A stretch of 12,617 nt of DNA from Deltaproteobacteria bacterium (GTDB taxonomy: Bacteria > Myxococcota_A > Polyangia > Palsa-1104 > JAEUJZ01), in assembly GCA_017990795.1 (NCBI GenBank), contig JAGNNG010000009.1, forward strand, positions 1 to 12,617. The letters run 5' to 3'. Below the pieces are notes generated by a model. That model did no database searches. It was not told where the DNA came from and saw only the letters and a program-made list of their open reading frames with translations. Below are positions 7,951 to 12,617 of this stretch, in pieces. The position numbers and the translations under genes are program-made. Position 1 is the stretch's first letter, and each line of letters starts with the position of its first letter.

Positions 7951-8439
7951 GTCGCTGATTCTGTGTTTCCCCAGGCAACGCGTATTTCCCGCCAACCTTC
8001 CCTTTCGCTTCTTGATCCCAAGCAACTCTCGATAAGTCCTGCGGCTCTGCCTTTTCGGTAGAGCGGACAGTGCTGCTTTTTCCAAAGCACTCAGCGGTCA
8101 TCCGACGTCAGCCGAGCTTGCCTGACATCGGCACACCTGCGCCGGCCTGCTGCTACTTGCCCGCTGCTGCTCGCATACACTCATCGCATGCGTAATTTCC
8201 CGTCGCTGCTGCTGCTAGCTACGCAAGCGATGCTGGGCGACTTATCGCCCAATCTCCTGCGTCTACCGTCGCGCCCGCACAAAGGCCTTCCTTCTCGCTG
8301 ATTTCATACGCTAAAATTCGTGGTCCCGAAAACTGAATTTAGTGATCGTAATGAGATCTCAAGGGGTGACTGGCGTAGCTGCCTGGCTGCTTGCACCGCC
8401 CACGAAGCTCTGTCGATCGCGGCGCAGCAGGAGGTTTTT
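7951..8439 (+). promoter_or_regulatory. Long leader upstream of the ligase operon
   Basis: About 490 bp without a gene I can support. It holds an 18-nt perfect dyad (TGGGCGA 8234-8240, spacer CTTA, TCGCCCA 8245-8251), an 8-bp palindrome CGCATGCG near 8186, and a possible -10 element TAAAAT at 8312-8317 without a good -35. AAATTC (8314-8319) and GAATTT (8335-8340) form a dyad overlapping that -10, which could be an operator. The operon promoter is most likely here. Confidence 0.35.
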
Positions 8440-9060
8440 ATGGCCAAGGGTTTGGTGTTCCGCTACGGCAGCGCCGAGCTGTCGTTCCAGCTGGACAAGG
8501 TCGATCGCAAGAAGCTGTACGGCTTTGTCGATACCGTGGTGCTCGACGAAAAAAGCCAGAAGTGTCAGCTGGCGATCTTGGGCGGCGACGGTCGGACGCT
8601 GGTAGGCAACGGCGGCAGTGCGCTTTTGATGCTGGATCCAGACGGTGCGTACTGTGATCGCGCGACGCTGCGTCCGGTCGATAAGGACGGAAAAGAGCTG
8701 CACAAGGTGGCGTCCTCGTTTAACGCCCCGGTGCCGCTATCGACGCGGGCCAGCCTGGACGAGTACCTGTCGCACAACATCAAGTCGGTCTATGCGCTGA
8801 CGCCGCCGATGGGGGCCGACGACCTGCTGGCCGAGCTGCGCAAAGGCGCGATCTACAGCTTCTCGTTTAGCTACCGAGGGGGCCTGCATCCCGATACCGC
8901 GTTTCTGCTTGCGGGCAGCGACGGTCAGCCGTTTTTGTGCGTGGGCAAAAAAGCGCACCTGCAGTTTGTCGCGCTGCCGCAAGCCGCCGATCCCGAGGAA
9001 GAGGCCGAGAGCCAGGCCGGGGACGACGACGAGGACAGCATGGACTTCGGGATGATGTAA
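8440..9060 (+). CDS. Uncharacterised protein, first gene of ligase operon
   Basis: I do not recognise this 206-aa protein. The start is decided by a perfect AGGAGG at 8429-8434, 5 nt before the ATG; an in-frame ATG at 8320 would add 40 residues without such a site. No signal peptide or membrane segment is visible, so it should be cytoplasmic. Residues 1-75 look beta-rich, with alternating hydrophobic residues and turns. A motif-like stretch, LRPVDKDGKELHKVASSFNAPV (77-98), then SLDEYLSHNIKSVYAL (105-120), looks conserved rather than random. Residues 184-206 form a very acidic tail ending DSMDFGMM, which could bind a basic partner or mimic nucleic acid. It is followed 12 bp later by a second unknown gene and then by the ligase, so it probably works with them. 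There is no Ku-like or nuclease motif that I can see. Function is unknown. Confidence 0.85.
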   Translation: MAKGLVFRYGSAELSFQLDKVDRKKLYGFVDTVVLDEKSQKCQLAILGGDGRTLVGNGGSALLMLDPDGAYCDRATLRPVDKDGKELHKVASSFNAPVPLSTRASLDEYLSHNIKSVYALTPPMGADDLLAELRKGAIYSFSFSYRGGLHPDTAFLLAGSDGQPFLCVGKKAHLQFVALPQAADPEEEAESQAGDDDEDSMDFGMM

Positions 9061-9072
9061 GGAGCCGCACCC

Positions 9073-9795
9073 ATGGGAAGCATCAACTTAAGCAACAGCA
9101 AAAACCGCGATGCCCTGGTGCAGACGCGGAGTGTCACGAGCGACTTGGCAGTGCGCTGGCTCGACGGTAAAGGGCAGCAGGTCAGCAATGTTCGCGTCAT
9201 CCGCACGACGCTTGAGCACGACCTAGAAGCGCTGTGCAAAAAAGTCGGCGGCGCAGAGCCGCTGTCGGCGCTGTCCGAGGCGCTGATCAAAGGCGACCCC
9301 GAGGTGGACCTAGAGCGTGCCGGCTCGTACCTGCGGGATACCTCGCGCGTGTACGTCGGCAGCGAGCAGAAGATCGTTCACACCGTTGCGGAGTGGGACA
9401 TCATCCGCAATCCCGACGGCAGCGAGAAAGATCGCCGCGCCCACAAGGCCAATCAGCAGAACGTCGCCGTCGAGCAGCCGCTGAAGTGGTCAGGGAAGCT
9501 GCTGAAGAAGGCCGAGGTCTGGAACAAGTTTGTGTTCGCCGCCAAGCTGCAGGTCGTCCACGTAAACGGCCTGACCTACGACTTCCTGTTTGAGATCGCC
9601 AAAGAGCTAGAGCAGAAAGAGAGCCTGCTGCTCGTTGGTGCGGGGCCCAAGAGCAACCAGCCGCTGGTGTTTATGCGCGGCGGCACGCCCTATCGCGGCT
9701 TTCTTGAGGGACGCACGCAGGGCGACAGCTACTGCCTGATCCTGCACCTGTCCAACCTGGAGCTTCGGGCTCCCGCAGCTTCGGAGAAGGCGTAG
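9073..9795 (+). CDS. Uncharacterised protein, second gene of ligase operon
   Basis: A 240-aa protein I do not recognise. The start is supported by AAGGAG at 9059-9064, 8 nt upstream, which overlaps the stop codon of the preceding gene and so suggests translational coupling. It is soluble, with no signal peptide. Segments of note are a basic, polar middle (SEKDRRAHKANQQN, 117-130), KWSGKLLKKAEVWNKFVF (138-155), and a hydrophobic beta-rich C-terminal part containing LTYDFLFEIAKELEQKESLLLVG (167-189) and MRGGTPYRGFLEG (201-213). The last part resembles a small alpha/beta domain, but I cannot name it. Only two cysteines are present and they form no zinc-binding pattern. The stop is 2 bp before the ligase start, so the two proteins are almost certainly co-produced. 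A role as ligase partner or end-binding factor is inference from context only. Confidence 0.85.
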   Translation: MGSINLSNSKNRDALVQTRSVTSDLAVRWLDGKGQQVSNVRVIRTTLEHDLEALCKKVGGAEPLSALSEALIKGDPEVDLERAGSYLRDTSRVYVGSEQKIVHTVAEWDIIRNPDGSEKDRRAHKANQQNVAVEQPLKWSGKLLKKAEVWNKFVFAAKLQVVHVNGLTYDFLFEIAKELEQKESLLLVGAGPKSNQPLVFMRGGTPYRGFLEGRTQGDSYCLILHLSNLELRAPAASEKA

Positions 9796-9797
9796 CC

Positions 9798-11282
9798 ATG
9801 ACGCAGGCAAAAAATACGTTGTCGCAGCTGATTGATCCGGCCCGAATCGAGGCCAAGCTCGGTCGCTACGGCGTCGCTCAGGGCAAGGATCTGACGGACC
9901 CGACGATCTGGGCGCGCACCCAGGAGTATCGTCGCCTGGCCTCGGCGCGGATGCAGCCGCTGGACAAGCGCGACCTCAAAGGCCGTCTGCCCGTCGCTGA
10001 GTACCACTTGTCGCGCAAGGTCGACGGCGAGTTTGCGGTGCTGTGGTTTGCGCACGGTCAGGCGCTGCTGGTCAATCCCGGCGGCACGGTGCGCTTGGGC
10101 CTGCCGCTGCTCGACGAGGCGCAGAAGCAGCTACAGCGCGCGGGCGTCAAGACGGCGCTGATCGCGGGCGAGCTTTATTTCCGTCACTCGGACGGGACGC
10201 GGCCCCGCGTACACGATGTCAGCCGGACGGCGCGCCAGCCGGGCGGTCAGGCGGATCTCGACGGGCTGTGCTTTGCGGCGTTTGACATCCTGGACCTGGA
10301 CGGTCAAGCCGCGACAGGCAAGCATGCCGATACGGTTTCTCGACTGCAGAAGCTGTTTGGCGGCGGCGTGCGGGTGGCGCCGGTGGACTCGGTGTGGGTC
10401 AAGTCCGTCGAGGAAATCGAGCAGTACTTCGCCAGCTGGGTCGAGCAGCAAGGCGGCGAGGGCCTGGTCCTGCGCAGCGATCAGGCGGGTACTTACAAGC
10501 TGAAGCCGCGGCACACGCTGGACGTGGCGGTGGTCGGCTTTACCGAGAGCATCGACGAGCGGCGCGGCTTTCTGCACGACCTGCTGGTGGCGGTGATGCG
10601 CAAGGACGGCTCGCTGCAGCTGCTGGGCCGCGTCGGTGGTGGTTTTTCCGACGAGGAACGCCGCACATTTTTGACCGAGCTAAAGCAAAAGGTCGTGCGC
10701 AGCGAGTACGTCGAGTCAAGCTCGGAGCACCTGGCCTACCAGATGGTGCGGCCCGAGTGGGTGATCGAGATCAGCTGCCTGGACCTTTTGACGCAGACCT
10801 CACGCGGGGGCAGCGTCGACAAGATGGCGCTGGCTTGGGACGACAAGGCGCAGAGCTACGCGCCGCTGCGTCGGCTGCCGCTGGCGACGCCGATCTCGCC
10901 GAATTTTGTGCGCCGTCGCGAGGACAAGCAGGTCAGTGTCAGCGACGTGCGGGCGCAGCAGCTGGCGGACTTGGTCGAGATTGAAAAGCTCGACAAAGAC
11001 GCGCGCCAGCTGACGCTGCCCGCCAGCCAGGTGCTGCGCCGCGAGGTCTACACCAAGACGCAAAAAGGCCAGACGATGGTGCGCAAGCTGCTGCTGTGGC
11101 AGACCAACAAGCAGACCGAGGGTGACTACCCCGCGTACGTGCTGCACTTTACGGACTTCTCGCCGGGCCGCAAAGAGCCGCTGTCGCGCGAGATCCGCGT
11201 CAGCAACACCCGCGCCCAGATCGACCAGTTATGGGACGAGCTGTTTACAGAAAACATCGTCAAAGGCTGGACGCGCGCCTAG
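9798..11282 (+). CDS. ATP-dependent DNA ligase-like nucleotidyltransferase with novel C-terminal domain
   Basis: A 494-aa member of the covalent nucleotidyltransferase superfamily, predicted to form an adenylyl-lysine and seal nicked nucleic acid. Motif I is KVDG with K74 as the AMP-accepting lysine; motif III is FDILDLDG (F162, D163); motif IV is EGLVLR (E221, R226); motif V is YKLKP (K234, K236) followed by LDVAVVGF; motif VI is RRREDK (372-377) at the end of the OB-fold. This set, especially motif VI, favours DNA ligase over RNA ligase or capping enzyme. There is no large N-terminal DNA-binding domain, only about 70 residues before motif I. Canonical motif I is KxDGxR; here F79 replaces the arginine. 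After motif VI come about 110 residues I do not recognise, including REVYTKTQKG and a final NIVKGW. AGAAGG lies 8 nt before the ATG. It is the last gene of a tight three-gene operon. The DNA ligase family is confident; activity is less so. Confidence 0.88.
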   Translation: MTQAKNTLSQLIDPARIEAKLGRYGVAQGKDLTDPTIWARTQEYRRLASARMQPLDKRDLKGRLPVAEYHLSRKVDGEFAVLWFAHGQALLVNPGGTVRLGLPLLDEAQKQLQRAGVKTALIAGELYFRHSDGTRPRVHDVSRTARQPGGQADLDGLCFAAFDILDLDGQAATGKHADTVSRLQKLFGGGVRVAPVDSVWVKSVEEIEQYFASWVEQQGGEGLVLRSDQAGTYKLKPRHTLDVAVVGFTESIDERRGFLHDLLVAVMRKDGSLQLLGRVGGGFSDEERRTFLTELKQKVVRSEYVESSSEHLAYQMVRPEWVIEISCLDLLTQTSRGGSVDKMALAWDDKAQSYAPLRRLPLATPISPNFVRRREDKQVSVSDVRAQQLADLVEIEKLDKDARQLTLPASQVLRREVYTKTQKGQTMVRKLLLWQTNKQTEGDYPAYVLHFTDFSPGRKEPLSREIRVSNTRAQIDQLWDELFTENIVKGWTRA

Positions 11283-11292
11283 GCCACCTGCA

Positions 11293-11330
11293 TGGGTCTA
11301 GGGAGGTCGCTTTGACTTCGCCTAGACCCA
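11293..11330. terminator. Large hairpin between convergent genes
   Basis: Ten-base perfect arms, TGGGTCTAGG (11293-11302) and CCTAGACCCA (11321-11330), continue inward with further pairing (AGGTC against GACTT, one bulge and one G-T pair) around a loop near GCTTT. It begins 11 nt after the ligase stop, so it probably marks the 3' end of the operon. No T tract follows on the plus strand, so it is not a standard intrinsic terminator; it may protect the mRNA end or act with Rho. Confidence 0.55.
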
Positions 11331-11432
11331 AAATTGCACCAAAATCCGCAAAAAACTGCAAAAAAAGCCATTATTCAGCTGGATTTGGCTGGAAATCGCC
11401 GAATTTGGCTTAAACAGGATGCTTTCTGACTG
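11331..11432 (-). terminator. AT-rich convergent spacer with T tracts on the minus strand
   Basis: A stretch unlike the GC-rich surroundings. On the minus strand it gives T runs, notably seven T at 11360-11366, preceded by a weak AGCC/GGCT stem (11366-11369 with 11387-11390). It could terminate the coiled-coil gene. The near-direct repeat of ATTTGGCT at about 11383-11390 and 11404-11411 is also visible. Termination here is plausible but weak. Confidence 0.35.
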
Positions 11433-12035
11433 CTAGCGACGGCTGGGCTTTTTGTTCTGCTGCAGCTGCGTGACCATGAAGCGATCCCGCGCCTCTTCTT
11501 CTTGGATGCGCTGCCGCAGGGCGCGGTGCCGACGCTGCTCGCGCTGGGCCGAGGTCTCAAACAGCACCGCTGCTTCTCGCCGCGCGATGGCCAGCCGCAG
11601 CTGCTCTTGTAGGACCTCGTGCTCGCGTCGCAGCGTCTCCAGTTGGGTCGCAGCGGCGTCGGCGTCGGCTTGCAGCTTCGCCACGCTGGCTTGCTGACGC
11701 TGAAGCTCTGTAGCATAAGCCGCAAGCTCAAAAGCGCGTCGCGTGCTCGTCGGTGATGTGGCTGGTTGCTGCTGCGCCAGCCGGTGCTGTTGTAGCCTTC
11801 GCGCTGCTTGTGCCAGCGCGTCTGAGGCCTGGGTCGCCTGGGCTCTGCTGACTTCCAGCTGCGAACGACAGCGCGACAGCTGCGCGCGCGCTTCACGCTC
11901 GGCGACGCGGCGCAGCCCCAGCACCAGGGAACCCAGGGTTCTACTCGGGCGAGTAGCTTGCCCAGGCTGCAGCTTGCCTGCGGGGCTGCTTGGCTGCGGC
12001 ACAGGCGCGCTGGCGGGTGGCGGACGCTGACGCAT
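11433..12035 (-). CDS. Coiled-coil protein resembling FliJ/SctO export chaperone
   Basis: A 200-aa protein from ATG 12035. Residues 1-33 are Pro/Ser/Gln-rich and probably disordered. The rest is almost entirely Ala/Gln/Arg/Glu-rich helix in two long coiled-coil arms (about 36-90 and 102-190) with a short Pro/Thr/Ser turn (91-99). The pattern, SLVLGLRRVAEREARAQL at the start of the first arm and RREAAVLFETSAQREQRR to EEEARDRF near the end, recalls FliJ of flagella and SctO/YscO of type III secretion. These act as stalk proteins in the export ATPase. The similarity is one of architecture and composition, and coiled coils mislead easily. The reading frame stays open upstream to 12452, but that part overlaps the kinase gene and looks non-coding. 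No clear ribosome binding site precedes 12035. The divergent kinase neighbour is compatible with a myxobacterial T3SS-like cluster. Confidence 0.6.
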   Translation of the reverse strand: MRQRPPPASAPVPQPSSPAGKLQPGQATRPSRTLGSLVLGLRRVAEREARAQLSRCRSQLEVSRAQATQASDALAQAARRLQQHRLAQQQPATSPTSTRRAFELAAYATELQRQQASVAKLQADADAAATQLETLRREHEVLQEQLRLAIARREAAVLFETSAQREQRRHRALRQRIQEEEARDRFMVTQLQQNKKPSRR

Positions 12036-12047
12036 CTGCGACTGATT

Positions 12048-12617
12048 ATGCCTGCGGAGGGCTGCGCACGGAAAGCGCTGCTGGTGATAGGTGGGCCTGA
12101 GGGGGCGCTGGCACGGCCTGGCTACTTGCAGATAGGCGAAAAGCCGATTGCCTTGTGTCGGGGACGAAAGTACGCTGCCTCCGTGTCCTCCGTCGGGTCT
12201 GCGTCGGATGTTCATAAGCGCTTGGCTGCAAGTCGCCCGCTCTCCGGCTCGGCGCCTGTGGTCGCCCATTATCGGCTGGGTCCCTATCTGCAGCAGGGCG
12301 GCATGGCGACGGTATTTTTGGGCAAGCGGGTGGCTCCGGGCGGCTTTGAAAAGACCGTCGTTTTGAAAAAGCTGCATCCCGAGCTGGCCAGTCAGCCGCT
12401 GCTGTTGGCGCTGTTTTTTGGCGAGGCTCGACTGGCGGCGCGGCTGCAGCATCCCTGCATCGTCCAGGCGCTGGACGTGGTGCAGCTGGATGGTGACTAC
12501 TACGTGGTGCTGGAGTACGTGCGCGGCGGTGATCTGCGGCTGCTGCTGCGGCGGGCCAAGCGGCGGGGGCAGCAGTTTTCAGCGGCGGCGGGGCTTTATA
12601 TCGGACGGGAGCTGTGC
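12048..12617 (+). CDS. Serine/threonine protein kinase, 5' part (runs off the window)
   Basis: A eukaryotic-type (PknB-like) kinase whose N-lobe is complete here. From about 12270: YRLGPYLQQGGMATVFLGKR is the glycine-rich loop, VVLKKLHPEL carries the ATP-binding lysine of the VAIK position, FFGEARLAARLQHPCIVQ contains helix C with its glutamate and the HPxIV motif, and VVLEYVRGGDLR is the hinge. The catalytic HRD and DFG motifs lie beyond the right end, so activity cannot be judged. The frame is open from ATG 12048, which would give about 74 residues before the kinase domain. No ribosome binding site supports that ATG, and GTG 12183 or GTG 12258 are possible starts. The gene is divergent from the coiled-coil gene, with only 12 bp between the two ATGs if 12048 is used. 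Substrate is unknown. Confidence 0.85.
   Translation, partial: MPAEGCARKALLVIGGPEGALARPGYLQIGEKPIALCRGRKYAASVSSVGSASDVHKRLAASRPLSGSAPVVAHYRLGPYLQQGGMATVFLGKRVAPGGFEKTVVLKKLHPELASQPLLLALFFGEARLAARLQHPCIVQALDVVQLDGDYYVVLEYVRGGDLRLLLRRAKRRGQQFSAAAGLYIGRELC

Noticed and set aside
7208..8101. Long minus-strand open frame overlapping the end of nrdJ
   Set aside because: It is antisense to a strongly conserved gene and its protein is a low-complexity Arg/His/Gln/Leu mix with no recognisable motif, as expected of a shadow frame in GC-rich DNA.
8188..8301. Small 37-codon frame starting MRNFPSLLLLATQAML, resembling a short signal peptide
   Set aside because: No ribosome binding site, a dyad runs through it, and a frame this short arises easily by chance.
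8440..9795. Ku-like end-binding protein among the ligase partners
   Set aside because: Neither unknown protein has the Ku core signature, for example the GAISFGLVNIPVKLY-like start, and their lengths and motifs differ.
12036..12452. N-terminal extension of the coiled-coil gene
   Set aside because: It overlaps the kinase gene on the other strand, and its sequence has the Arg/Gln/His/Pro composition of a shadow frame, unlike the helical part that follows.

Overview
This is a GC-rich bacterial chromosomal window whose gene content fits a delta-proteobacterium or Myxococcota-like Gram-negative. It combines an FtsA resembling the myxobacterial form, a eukaryotic-type Ser/Thr kinase and a PP2C phosphatase, an adenosylcobalamin-dependent ribonucleotide reductase, and a lipobox-bearing periplasmic binding protein. 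The lineage is an inference from gene style; no rRNA or tRNA gene is present to anchor it, and I saw no CRISPR array, insertion sequence or phage gene.

Layout. Positions 15-1268 (-) hold ftsA. A 255-bp gap leads to a co-oriented PP2C phosphatase at 1524-2315 (-), where ftsQ or ddl would usually sit. A divergent region separates it from an M48-type zinc peptidase at 2661-3644 (+) with an unusual N-terminal thioredoxin-2-like zinc ribbon. Converging on that gene is a BtuF-type lipoprotein (3682-4656, -). It is divergent from nrdJ (4892-7906, +), the class II (B12-dependent) ribonucleotide reductase, so cobalamin or corrinoid capture and a cobalamin-requiring enzyme share one intergenic region. 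A strong hairpin follows nrdJ.

Positions 8440-11282 (+) form a tight three-gene operon (gaps of 12 and 2 bp, good ribosome binding sites). It encodes two proteins I do not recognise and an ATP-dependent DNA ligase-like nucleotidyltransferase. The ligase has motifs I, III, IV, V and VI, but a phenylalanine replaces the motif I arginine, and a C-terminal domain of about 110 residues follows motif VI. This is the best candidate in the window for an undescribed system, plausibly a nucleic-acid end-processing or repair module; that function is inference. A large hairpin at 11293-11330 separates it from the converging next gene.

The right end carries a FliJ/SctO-like coiled-coil gene (11433-12035, -) and, divergently with almost no spacer, the start of a Ser/Thr protein kinase that runs off the window. 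In myxobacteria such kinases occur near type III secretion-like genes, so this edge could begin a T3SS-like cluster. The kinase and the PP2C phosphatase suggest reversible Ser/Thr phosphorylation in this organism, but nothing in the sequence links the two to each other.
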